A DNA stretch of 64,000 bases, from assembly GCF_030166555.2 (NCBI RefSeq), contig NZ_CP126461.2, one strand, 5' to 3'. Source of the stretch: Acholeplasma laidlawii_A (GTDB lineage: Bacteria > Bacillota_I > Bacilli_A > Acholeplasmatales > Acholeplasmataceae). The translations under genes were made by a program, and so were the position numbers. The notes under the pieces are model-generated. The model saw only the letters and a list, made by a program, of their open reading frames with translations. It had not been told where the DNA came from and did not search any database. Shown here in pieces: positions 37,771-45,847 of this stretch. Position 1 is the first letter of the stretch. Every line of letters starts with the position of its first letter.

Positions 37771-38739
37771 ATGAAGTCTAAAGATCAGGCAATAGATTCT
37801 GAATTGAGACTCACAGGTAAGTTTATTCGTTTTTTTACGCCTTCGTTTAAAGTAGGAACATTAAAACTTGCCAAAAAACTTATGGGTGCTTTAAAAGGTA
37901 AAGCACCAGCAAAACTCTTTTATGAAGAAGTATATATACCGAGACTAGATGGAACACTTTTAAGACTGACTATATATGCACCAATAAAAAGAAAATATAA
38001 TGCACCAGGACTTCTTTATATGCATGGTGGTGGTTACGGTTTAGGTATTCCTGAGATGAATGAGAAGTTATTTAAACTGCTCATTGATGAAACAGGTTGT
38101 GTCATTATTTCACCAGATTACACTTTATCTGTTGAAAAACCATATCCAGCAGCTATAGATGATTGTTATCTAGCGCTTTTATGGATGAAGAAAAATCATT
38201 TACGTTACATGATTAATCCAAATCAACTCATGATTGCAGGTGATTCTGCAGGTGGTGGCTTAACGGCAGCATTAGCACTACTTGCTAGAGACAAAAATGA
38301 AGTTCAAATTGCATTTCAAATGCCACTTTATCCAATGATTGATGATCGTATGAACACACCATCATCAATTGATAATGATGATCCAGTGTGGAACTCTAAG
38401 CAAAACAAACTTGCTTGGGAACTTTATTTGGGTGAATTATTTGGTAAAGATGAAGTACCTTATTATGCGGCACCAGCAAGAGCTCAAAATTTAAAGAATT
38501 TACCACCAACGATGACCTATGTTGGAAGTGTAGAACCTTTTTTAGATGAAACAAGAGATTTTGTAACAAGACTCAAACTACAAGGCAACGACGTTAATTT
38601 CAAGATTTTTGAAGGTGGATATCACGCATTTGATATCCTAAGTGATAAAACTCAAATTGGCATTGCTGCTAAGAACTATTTACTAGACAGTTTTAAATAT
38701 GCAATAAAAAATCACTTTAAGGAAAATAAGAACATATGA
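37771..38739 (+). CDS. Alpha/beta-hydrolase, acetyl esterase/HSL family
   Basis: A 322-residue cytoplasmic hydrolase. The oxyanion motif is MHGGGYGLG (about residues 88-96), the nucleophile elbow is GDSAGGG, Asp is in EPFLDETRDF and His in YHAFDIL. These match the hormone-sensitive-lipase/acetyl esterase family that cleaves short-chain esters, including acetylated sugars. A GGGGAGAA site precedes the start. It overlaps the pseudouridine synthase gene by 4 bp. Confidence 0.87.
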   Translation: MKSKDQAIDSELRLTGKFIRFFTPSFKVGTLKLAKKLMGALKGKAPAKLFYEEVYIPRLDGTLLRLTIYAPIKRKYNAPGLLYMHGGGYGLGIPEMNEKLFKLLIDETGCVIISPDYTLSVEKPYPAAIDDCYLALLWMKKNHLRYMINPNQLMIAGDSAGGGLTAALALLARDKNEVQIAFQMPLYPMIDDRMNTPSSIDNDDPVWNSKQNKLAWELYLGELFGKDEVPYYAAPARAQNLKNLPPTMTYVGSVEPFLDETRDFVTRLKLQGNDVNFKIFEGGYHAFDILSDKTQIGIAAKNYLLDSFKYAIKNHFKENKNI

Positions 38740-39569
38740 GCACATTAACATTTAACATCGAAGATAAATATGTAGGTATCACAATCAGAGAATACCTTCA
38801 AACTTATAACGTAGGAAAACCGGTTATCTACAAATATTCTTCAAACCACTGGTTTGAAGTCAACTTTAAGTCTGTGAATTCTGAATATAGACTAAAAAAA
38901 GGCGATGTGTTAAACATTCACCTTGAACCTTATGTCATGGATGACGTAGAAGACGTGGAATTAGATATTATTTATGAAGATGATGACATTGTCATCGTTA
39001 ATAAGCCTTTTAATGTCATCGTACATGATGACGGCGCATCAGAAGATCATTTAACTAGACGCGTCAATATGCATTTTCAATATCATGGATACCATCACCA
39101 AGTTTTACCGGCACACCGTATTGATAAAGAAACAACAGGTATAGTTGTCTTTGCAAAACACTTTATTGCACTTGCATACTTATCAAATTTATTTGAATCT
39201 AGACAAGTCGTTAAAAACTATATGTGTGTCGTTGAAAACAAAGTAAAAGATAAAACTGGATCTATTGAATCTAAGTTAATTAAAGATAGTAAATTACAAA
39301 AAATGGTTGTTTCACCACATGGTAAATTAGCGATAACACATTATGAATTAATAGGTTATGAAGCAACACGTTCAAGACTAAAGGTCCAAATTGAAACGGG
39401 TCGCACACATCAAATTAGAGCTCATATGGCAAGCATTAATCATCCGGTAGTAGGAGATACATTATATGGTGTAAGTAGTTCTAGACTATTACTACACTTT
39501 AGTGAAATTTCATTTCCAATGATACGTACAAAAAAGGTTGAACACTTTGTGTCCAACCCACCATTCTAA
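38736..39569 (+). CDS. RluA-family pseudouridine synthase
   Basis: A 277-residue enzyme. The catalytic Asp lies in AHRIDKETTGIVVFAK (about residue 131), and the TGRTHQIRAHM motif is characteristic for RluA-type synthases. The N-terminal part (REYLQTYNVGKPVIYKY) resembles a degenerate S4 domain. It modifies uridines in rRNA or tRNA; the site cannot be told. Its stop codon overlaps that of the convergent RsuA-type gene by 2 bases. Confidence 0.88.
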   Translation: MSTLTFNIEDKYVGITIREYLQTYNVGKPVIYKYSSNHWFEVNFKSVNSEYRLKKGDVLNIHLEPYVMDDVEDVELDIIYEDDDIVIVNKPFNVIVHDDGASEDHLTRRVNMHFQYHGYHHQVLPAHRIDKETTGIVVFAKHFIALAYLSNLFESRQVVKNYMCVVENKVKDKTGSIESKLIKDSKLQKMVVSPHGKLAITHYELIGYEATRSRLKVQIETGRTHQIRAHMASINHPVVGDTLYGVSSSRLLLHFSEISFPMIRTKKVEHFVSNPPF

Positions 39570-40348
39570 TGGTTAATTTTATTGTTTAATTCTTTTAATT
39601 CGTCACTTGTTAGATAACGCCAATAACCAACAGGTAAATCACCTAAGGTTAAGTGCATAATTCTAACGCGTTCAAGTGATTCAACACGGTAACCTAAACT
39701 ATCCGCCATACGTCTAATTTGACGGTTTAATCCTTGTCTAATTGTAAGACTAAAGGTTCTTTCATCTATAGGTTTTAAAATGGATGGCATGGTCACTTGT
39801 TTTTCATGAGCAACCGGATTATATATTTCTACACCAGATGTCATAGTTTCGATGAAGTAGTCATCATAAGGTTTATTTAATGTGACATGATATTCTTTAT
39901 CATGTCCATTTTCTACCCTTAATATTTTATTAACAATACTACCATCATTGGTAAGTAGAATAAGGCCATGTGAGTCTTTATCTAATCTACCAACGGGAAA
40001 TATTTTTTCTTTAAAATTCATGAAAGTAATCATGTTACCGGAGATTGCTGTATCTGTTGTAGATACAATTCCTACAGGTTTATTAAGTAATATATAATAT
40101 TTTTCTTCTAAAGGTTCGATGATGTTGTTATCTAACGTGACAACATCATTTTTTGTTATTTGCATACCCAAGAGAGCTTTTACGCCATTGACCTTAATAC
40201 GTCCGTGCTCAATTAAACTATCTGCACCACGACGAGATGCAACACCGGTTTTAGAGATGTAAAGGTTTAAGCGTATAGATGCCTTATCATCATCCTTGAT
40301 TAGATCATCATGATGTTTTTCATATTTTTTATATTGTTTTGCGAACAT
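39566..40348 (-). CDS. RsuA-family pseudouridine synthase (RluB/RluF-like)
   Basis: A 260-residue protein with an N-terminal S4 RNA-binding domain (GVASRRGADSLIEHGRIKVN, residues about 35-54) and the catalytic Asp in FPVGRLDKDSHGLILLTNDG. The end motif GLNRQIRRM is typical for the RsuA branch. It follows AAGGAGC. Targets a 23S rRNA or other rRNA uridine. Convergent with the RluA-type gene; two enzymes of different branches back to back. Confidence 0.88.
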   Translation of the reverse strand: MFAKQYKKYEKHHDDLIKDDDKASIRLNLYISKTGVASRRGADSLIEHGRIKVNGVKALLGMQITKNDVVTLDNNIIEPLEEKYYILLNKPVGIVSTTDTAISGNMITFMNFKEKIFPVGRLDKDSHGLILLTNDGSIVNKILRVENGHDKEYHVTLNKPYDDYFIETMTSGVEIYNPVAHEKQVTMPSILKPIDERTFSLTIRQGLNRQIRRMADSLGYRVESLERVRIMHLTLGDLPVGYWRYLTSDELKELNNKINH

Positions 40349-40436
40349 TAAAGTTAAGCTCCTTAAATAAATTAGTGTAAATGTATTTTACCAAAATAAT
40401 CCATTAATTGATACACTCGCCGTATTTATAACATAA

Positions 40437-40454
40437 TATGAATCATTATTCATA
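40437..40454. promoter_or_regulatory. Inverted repeat in a divergent promoter region
   Basis: TATGAAT-CATT-ATTCATA, perfect 7-bp arms, lies between the leftward synthase and the rightward acetate transporter. It could be an operator; no regulator is adjacent. Confidence 0.35.
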
Positions 40455-40530
40455 AAAAAAGATGTAACCATCTTGTTTTAAAATAAAAATAAGATAAAAT
40501 GATTAAGATGATAAAAAAATGGAGGTATTT

Positions 40531-41079
40531 ATGACGAAAAAAATGAATCCAGGACCTTTAGGTTTACTGGGATTTGGAATGACAACAATCTTGTTAAACC
40601 TAGCAAATGCAGGTATTACTGAATTGTCATTAGTAGTGATTTCAATGGGTGTAGCATTAGGTGGTCTAGCACAAATTATTGCGGGTATTTTAGAATTTAA
40701 AAACAACAATAATTTTGGTGGAACAGCATTCACAGCATACGGTTTTTTCTGGTTATCACTTGTAATGATCTGGTTATTACCTAAAGATTATCCAGCATTT
40801 ACAGCGGATTTAACATCAATGGGCTTTTACTTATTACTATGGGGTGTATTTACAACATTTATGTTTATTGGTACATTCACTCACAATACAATAACTAAAC
40901 TTGTATTTGGCTCACTGGCATTATTATTCTTCTTACTAGCATTAGGTGATTTCACTGCTATAAAGTTAATTACTAATATCGCTGGTTATGTTGGAATTTT
41001 AACAGGTTTATTTGCTATGTATTCTGCAGTTGGACAAATTGTGAATGAAGAACTCGGCAAAAAAGTTTTCCCACTATAA
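40531..41079 (+). CDS. satP: Acetate/succinate transporter, GPR1/FUN34/SatP family
   Basis: The start at 40531 follows GGAGG; an ATG 12 bp upstream is part of that site. The 182-residue product begins MTKKMNPGPLGLLGFGM, carrying the NPxPLGL signature of SatP, and has six hydrophobic spans. The family forms hexameric acetate/succinate channels in the cytoplasmic membrane. This fits a fermentative organism that excretes or takes up acetate. Monocistronic. Confidence 0.85.
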   Translation: MTKKMNPGPLGLLGFGMTTILLNLANAGITELSLVVISMGVALGGLAQIIAGILEFKNNNNFGGTAFTAYGFFWLSLVMIWLLPKDYPAFTADLTSMGFYLLLWGVFTTFMFIGTFTHNTITKLVFGSLALLFFLLALGDFTAIKLITNIAGYVGILTGLFAMYSAVGQIVNEELGKKVFPL

Positions 41080-41112
41080 TTAAGTAAATTTTACGATAAA
41101 ATAATTTCAATG

Positions 41113-41141
41113 TTGTAATTTGAATTCAATTGGATTATAAT
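41113..41141 (+). promoter_or_regulatory. Promoter of the T-box leader
   Basis: TTGTAA (41113-41118), 17-bp spacer, TATAAT (41136-41141). Confidence 0.7.
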
Positions 41142-41149
41142 GTTTTTCA

Positions 41150-41379
41150 AAGTGATGAAGAAGAGTAGTAATTTATTTAACTTTTCAAAGAGAGCTGATG
41201 GTTGGTGTAAATCAGTAAGAGTGATGAATGAACGTGCTTTGGAGCTTTTAAATCGAGTGTTGATGAGGTTTAAACGTATGTCGGCGTTAACGATATAAGT
41301 GCTAGATTTTTTGATCTAGAACTAAGGTGGTACCGCGATTAATTCGTCCTTAGACATTATTGTCTAGGGACTTTTTTAT
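41150..41379 (+). promoter_or_regulatory. T-box riboswitch 1 (complete)
   Basis: Has a Stem I region with AGAGAGCTGATGGTTGGTG and an apical helix CTGAT/ATCAG, the T-box sequence AAGGTGGTACCGCG at 41324-41337, and a terminator stem GTCCTTAGAC/GTCTAGGGAC with T6 (41346-41378). Uncharged tRNA binding would favour read-through into the transporter genes. I could not assign the specifier codon with confidence. Confidence 0.88.
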
Positions 41380-41404
41380 TAAGTATCATATAACTCATCA
41401 TCAA

Positions 41405-41527
41405 TATAAGGTTTAAGCGTATAACGGCGTTAACGTTTTTAAAGTGCTAGTTTTTTAAAACTAGAATTTAGGTGGTACCACGGTTTTTTAATCGTCCTTT
41501 AGATAATATCTAGAGGACTTTTTTATT
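41405..41527 (+). promoter_or_regulatory. T-box element 2 (partial, lacks Stem I)
   Basis: A second antiterminator/terminator module: TTAGGTGGTACCACGG at 41468-41483 and stem GTCCTTTAGAT/ATCTAGAGGAC with T6 (41493-41525). A segment like GGTTTAAGCGTATAACGGCG matches the linker of module 1, but there is no Stem I. Confidence 0.82.
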
Positions 41528-41557
41528 TATTTTAATCAAAAAAAGGAGAAGAAGAAA

Positions 41558-42367
41558 ATGATTAAAAAAATGTTATTAATGTTTATGGTAATGGGTGCTT
41601 TAACACTCATGGTTGGATGTGATATGGGAAGTTCGAATACGTTCACATTTATTATTGATGAATCTTATGATGAATTTATTACTATGGGTACATCCGCAGA
41701 TTATGCACCATATGAATGGTTAGTAAAAGATGAAAATAATAACCAAACGGTTGTAGGTATTGATATTGAAATTGCTAAAGTTATCGCGAAACATGCAGGT
41801 AAAAACTTAAAAGTAATTCATAAGGCATTTGATTTTTTACTTGAGGACTTAGCAGATGGTCGTGTTGATTTTGTTATATCAGCGATGACGCCAACACCTG
41901 AACGTGCAGAAATTGTAGATTTTTCTACTGTTTATTACATGGCTACACAAGTCGTATTAATTGAAACTAAAAATATTGATGTATATACTTTAGTAGAGTC
42001 TATGAATCTTTTTAATATTAGAATTGGGGCACAATTAGGTTCTATCCAACAAGATTACGCAAACGATCTATTTCAAGCGCCACAAAAACAATTTATTCAA
42101 GCAGTACCTGACTTAGTATTAGGCTTAACAAGCGGTCAATTAGCTGGTGTAATTATGGAAAAACCAGTTGCTGAAGGTTTTATCAATAATATTACAGGTC
42201 TTTCTATCGCTAACTTTATACTTGGTAATCCAGAAGATGGATCAGCTGTTGCTGTAAGAAAGGGGAATAAAGCACTACTAGAACTTATCAATGATACAAT
42301 TCAAATACTTCAAGAATCAGGTCAAATCGATCAATTTGTCAAAGATAGTGTTTTATTAAATAGCTAA
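41558..42367 (+). CDS. Amino-acid ABC transporter substrate-binding lipoprotein
   Basis: A 269-residue lipoprotein with lipobox LMVGC (Cys about residue 21) and a bacterial extracellular solute-binding family 3 domain. Typical motifs are MGTSADYAPYEW, GIDIEIAKVIAKHAG and DFVISAMTPTPERAEIVDFS. It would bind a polar amino acid outside the membrane and hand it to the permease. AAAAGGAGAAGAAG precedes the start. Controlled by the tandem T-box, so the ligand should be the amino acid sensed there. Confidence 0.9.
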   Translation: MIKKMLLMFMVMGALTLMVGCDMGSSNTFTFIIDESYDEFITMGTSADYAPYEWLVKDENNNQTVVGIDIEIAKVIAKHAGKNLKVIHKAFDFLLEDLADGRVDFVISAMTPTPERAEIVDFSTVYYMATQVVLIETKNIDVYTLVESMNLFNIRIGAQLGSIQQDYANDLFQAPQKQFIQAVPDLVLGLTSGQLAGVIMEKPVAEGFINNITGLSIANFILGNPEDGSAVAVRKGNKALLELINDTIQILQESGQIDQFVKDSVLLNS

Positions 42368-42368
42368 T

Positions 42369-43046
42369 ATGGATTTTTCATTCTTGCTAGATTTATTCTA
42401 TGTAAAAACACTTCTACAAGGCGTGATTATCACTATAGTTCTTGCACTCATTGCAGTATTAATGGGTACGCTTATAGCAGTGATTCCAACGTATTTTAGA
42501 TTATCTAAACATAAGATACTAAATTATATTGGTGGAAGTTATGTAGAAATTATTCGTGGTACACCATTACTTGTTCAAGTAATGCTTATCTATGCATTTG
42601 TTAAACTACCAGTTATGACCGTATTAGGCATGGACTTTGGTGCATTTTTACTAGGTATGGTAGCACTTATTATTAATAGTAGTGCTTATGCATCTGAAAC
42701 CTTTAGAGCAGGTATATTATCTATTGAAAAGGGTCAAAAAGAAGCTGGGCTTAGCTTAGGCATGACAGAAAAGAGCACCATGCTTCACATCATTATGCCC
42801 CAAGCTATAAAAAATATCATGCCATCTTTAGGTAATGAATTTGTAACCTTAATTAAAGAAACATCTATATTTATGTATTTAGGAATTGCTGAACTAATGT
42901 ATAGTGCACAAATTGTTAAGACATCAACTTATAGAACTAAAGAAGTGTACATTGTTACAGCATTACTTTACTTTGTTTTAACATTTACAACATCTAAACT
43001 CATGTCAAAATTAGAGAAAAGGATGAGAAAACAAGATGAAAAATAA
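42369..43046 (+). CDS. Amino-acid ABC transporter permease (HisMQ/GlnP type)
   Basis: A 225-residue permease with about five spans. EIIRGTPLLVQVMLIY is the N-terminal signature of polar amino-acid permeases, and KEAGLSLGMTEKSTMLHIIMPQA is the EAA-type loop that contacts the ATPase. It begins one base after the binding-protein stop and overlaps the ATPase gene by 11 bp. It probably forms a homodimer, as no second permease is present. Confidence 0.92.
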   Translation: MDFSFLLDLFYVKTLLQGVIITIVLALIAVLMGTLIAVIPTYFRLSKHKILNYIGGSYVEIIRGTPLLVQVMLIYAFVKLPVMTVLGMDFGAFLLGMVALIINSSAYASETFRAGILSIEKGQKEAGLSLGMTEKSTMLHIIMPQAIKNIMPSLGNEFVTLIKETSIFMYLGIAELMYSAQIVKTSTYRTKEVYIVTALLYFVLTFTTSKLMSKLEKRMRKQDEK

Positions 43047-43785
43047 ATTATTTGAAATTGTAAACCTAAATAAAAAATTTAATGATGGTACACTTGCATT
43101 AAATCAAGTGAACCTAGATATTTATGAAGGCATTACAATCATTATTGGTCCATCTGGAAGTGGTAAGTCCACTTTACTTAGAACTTTGAATTTGATGGAG
43201 ACACCAAGTTCGGGTGAAATTAATTATAAGGATAAAAGTATATTAAGTAAACATTTTAATATCAATGAACATCGTAAACAGATAGGTATGGTGTTTCAAT
43301 CTTTTAACTTGTTTCCACATTTAACGGTTTTAGAAAACTTAAATATTGCTCAAAAAAATGTACTTAAACTTGATAAGGTTACAGCGACCTATAAATCTCT
43401 ATTTCATCTTGAAAAAGTGGGTTTACTCGATAAAAAAGATCAATATCCTGGAAAGTTAAGTGGTGGTCAAAAACAAAGAATCGCTATAGCAAGATCTCTT
43501 TGCATGGAACCTAAAGTAATTCTTTTTGATGAACCAACATCAGCGCTTGATCCAGAGATGATTGGAGAAGTGTTACTAACAATGAAATCTCTTGTTAAAC
43601 TTGGGATGCATATGGTTATTGTTACACATGAAATGGGCTTTGCAGAAAGTATTGCAGATCAAGTAGTTTTCATGGATCAAGGTGAAATTATTGAAGTAGG
43701 TACACCAAACGACATTTTTAACAACTCTGGTAAAAAGCGCGTTATGGACTTTTTAGATAAACTTACCTTTAAAGATAACATCTAA
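43036..43785 (+). CDS. Amino-acid ABC transporter ATP-binding protein (GlnQ type)
   Basis: A 249-residue ATPase. Walker A is IGPSGSGKSTL (about residues 37-47), signature LSGGQKQRI, Walker B VILFDEPTSALDPEM and switch His in VTHEMGFAESIA, all typical for polar amino-acid uptake. Third gene of the T-box controlled operon. No terminator is obvious in the 94 bp after it. Confidence 0.93.
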   Translation: MKNKLFEIVNLNKKFNDGTLALNQVNLDIYEGITIIIGPSGSGKSTLLRTLNLMETPSSGEINYKDKSILSKHFNINEHRKQIGMVFQSFNLFPHLTVLENLNIAQKNVLKLDKVTATYKSLFHLEKVGLLDKKDQYPGKLSGGQKQRIAIARSLCMEPKVILFDEPTSALDPEMIGEVLLTMKSLVKLGMHMVIVTHEMGFAESIADQVVFMDQGEIIEVGTPNDIFNNSGKKRVMDFLDKLTFKDNI

Positions 43786-43879
43786 TTTAAGTAAAAAATA
43801 CACAATTTAATTTCTAATTATAGGTTTACTTGTAATAATGTGTACTTTTCGTATAATTGTATTGAAGAGGAAGTATACA

Positions 43880-44521
43880 ATGGAAAAACACATAAAAACA
43901 CTATTAAGTGCCATGATGGCAGGAGCGCTCATTGCCATAGCAGGCACAACTTATTTATATTTAAAAGCAGATCATACAATCATCGGTGCATTATTATTTG
44001 CATTTGGATTACTTTGTGTCGTCACACTAGATTATAAGTTATATACAGGTCGTATAGGTTATATTATTGATAAGGATAAATCCTATATTATCGAGATATT
44101 ATGGATAATACTTGGAAATCTACTAGGTTCAATCTTAATTGCAAGTATTATTTACTTGGCTGATTATGAAGGGATAATTCAAACAGCAAAAACACTCGTT
44201 GAAACCAAGTTATCTAGAAATATATTTGAGATATTTGGATTATCTATTATGTGCGGTATGATGATGTACTTAGGCGTTGATGGTTATAAGCGCATCGAAA
44301 ATCATGTTGCTAAAGTCGTAGTTAATATCTTTGCAGTAGCAATCTTTGTGATTTTAGGATTTGAACACTCAATAGCAAATATTTATTACTTTTTACTAGC
44401 TAATAATTATAGTTGGTACATGCTATTAGCATTTGTAGTTATGCTAATCGGTAATGGTGTCGGTGCAGTCATTTTAAATAGTATAGAAAAATTCGGATCA
44501 CTAAAGAAGCCTAATCAATAG
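43880..44521 (+). CDS. Formate/nitrite transporter-family channel
   Basis: The start at 43880 follows GAGGAAG. The 213-residue membrane protein has six spans, and ILGFEHSIANIYYF matches the FNT signature (GFEHxxANM). Central pore residues are expected near LYTGRIGY and GNLLGS. Members pass formate, nitrite, lactate or hydrosulfide; formate or lactate would fit a fermenter but is not shown. The gene is shorter than FocA (about 285) and its stop lies within its terminator. Confidence 0.8.
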   Translation: MEKHIKTLLSAMMAGALIAIAGTTYLYLKADHTIIGALLFAFGLLCVVTLDYKLYTGRIGYIIDKDKSYIIEILWIILGNLLGSILIASIIYLADYEGIIQTAKTLVETKLSRNIFEIFGLSIMCGMMMYLGVDGYKRIENHVAKVVVNIFAVAIFVILGFEHSIANIYYFLLANNYSWYMLLAFVVMLIGNGVGAVILNSIEKFGSLKKPNQ

Positions 44522-44538
44522 ATTAAGCTTCTTTTTTT
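44504..44538 (+). terminator. Rho-independent terminator overlapping the FNT stop codon
   Basis: Stem AAGAAGCCTAATC (44504-44516) with GATTAAGCTTCTT (44521-44533), one C-A mismatch, then T-tract. Confidence 0.85.
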
Positions 44539-44567
44539 GGTAAAATATCACCATAGAAGGTGATAGT

Positions 44568-45386
44568 ATGAAAAATAGTGTTGTAGTAATTACAGGTGCT
44601 AGTTCTGGTATAGGAAAAAGTACTGCAGAGTATTTAAGTAAAAAAGGATTTACAGTATATGCACTAGCAAGACGAATGGACAAGTTAGAGGACCTTATAC
44701 CACTAGGTATTAAACCTCTTTTTGTGGATGTTACGAATGAGTCAACAATTAAAGTAGCTATTGAAGAAAAATATGCATCTGAGGGTAGAATTGATGTTCT
44801 ATTTAATAATGCAGGTTATGGCTTATATGGACCGATTGAAGATGTGGATTTAAAAGATGCAAGAGATCAATTTGAAGTTAATTTATTTGGTGTAGCCAAT
44901 ATGATAAAACATGTATTGCCTATCATGAGAAAACAAGGCAGTGGGAAAATAATAAATACCTCCAGTATTGGTGGTAAAGTAGCCTCACTACTTGGTGGAT
45001 GGTATCATGCTTCTAAATTTGCATTAGAAGGTTTTTCTGATAGTTTAAGAATTGAATTAAAACAGTTTGGTATCCAAGTTGTCTTAATACAACCAGGACT
45101 TATAAAAACAGAATTCATGCAAAGAACTTATGACTATGCAAGTAAAATTGATGCTGCATCACCTTATCAGGACACCATTTCTCACGTTATGAAATCGGCC
45201 GAAAGAGACTACATATCAGGTAAGGTGGGTTCAGATCCGCTTGTTGTAGCTAAAGTCGTATACAAGGCGATTAGGGCCAAAAGACCAAAGACTAGATATC
45301 GTATGGGAACACTAAGTTTTATCGCATTAACAGCAAGAAAGATATTACCTGATAAATGGCTAGATTATATCTTATTAAAAAGATAG
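44568..45386 (+). CDS. Short-chain dehydrogenase/reductase
   Basis: A 272-residue SDR. The cofactor motif TGASSGIGKS (about residues 8-17), NNAGYG, catalytic Ser in INTSSIGG and YHASK (Tyr-x-x-x-Lys) are all present. Arg residues after strand 2 (ARRMDKL) favour NADPH. The C-terminal KTRYRMGT part resembles SDRs acting on lipids or retinol-like substrates; actual substrate unknown. GAAGGTGA precedes the start. Separated from msrB by 10 bp. Confidence 0.88.
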   Translation: MKNSVVVITGASSGIGKSTAEYLSKKGFTVYALARRMDKLEDLIPLGIKPLFVDVTNESTIKVAIEEKYASEGRIDVLFNNAGYGLYGPIEDVDLKDARDQFEVNLFGVANMIKHVLPIMRKQGSGKIINTSSIGGKVASLLGGWYHASKFALEGFSDSLRIELKQFGIQVVLIQPGLIKTEFMQRTYDYASKIDAASPYQDTISHVMKSAERDYISGKVGSDPLVVAKVVYKAIRAKRPKTRYRMGTLSFIALTARKILPDKWLDYILLKR

Positions 45387-45396
45387 GAGATATGAA

Positions 45397-45813
45397 ATGA
45401 AAAAGTTAACACCTATACAAAAAAAAGTAGCACTAGAAAATGGAACAGAACCACCATTTGATAATGCATACTGGAATAATTTTGATGAAGGTATTTATGT
45501 GGATATCATGGACGGAACACCACTTTTTACATCACTTGATAAATTTGATGCAATGTGTGGTTGGCCATCATTTACTAAACCAATTGACAATAAGATTGTT
45601 GTTGAAAAACTAGATATGTCTTATGGTATGTTTAGAACTGAAGTAAGAACTAAGAATTCAAAAATACATCTTGGCCATGTCTTTGATGATGGACCCGAAG
45701 AAGCTGGTGGTCTAAGATACTGTATGAATTCAGCAAGTATGAGATTTATTCCTTTGGAAGACTTAGAAAAAGAAGGATATGGACAGTATAAATCATTGTT
45801 TGACAAATCATAA
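45397..45813 (+). CDS. msrB: Peptide-methionine (R)-S-oxide reductase
   Basis: A 138-residue MsrB. CGWPSFTKPI, the HLGHVFDDGP block and the catalytic Cys in RYCMNSASMRF (about residue 111) are intact. The four Cys of the zinc site of many MsrBs are missing, as in other zinc-free forms. It repairs oxidised methionine in proteins, fitting the oxidative/electrophile defence hinted at by the first operon. AGGAGA precedes the start; likely cotranscribed with the SDR gene. Confidence 0.93.
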   Translation: MKKLTPIQKKVALENGTEPPFDNAYWNNFDEGIYVDIMDGTPLFTSLDKFDAMCGWPSFTKPIDNKIVVEKLDMSYGMFRTEVRTKNSKIHLGHVFDDGPEEAGGLRYCMNSASMRFIPLEDLEKEGYGQYKSLFDKS

Positions 45814-45816
45814 AAT

Positions 45817-45845
45817 AAAAGGTGATGCATCAGGCATCACCTTTT
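45817..45845. terminator. Bidirectional terminator between msrB and malQ
   Basis: Perfect stem AAAAGGTGATGC / GCATCACCTTTT with T-tract on the plus strand and A-tract (T on the minus strand) on the other side, serving both convergent genes. Confidence 0.9.
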
Positions 45846-45847
45846 TG

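Noticed and set aside
41220..41245. Assigning the T-box specifier codon (candidates around GAATGAACGTGC)
   Set aside because: Several frames are possible without a reliable Stem I fold, so no amino acid is named.
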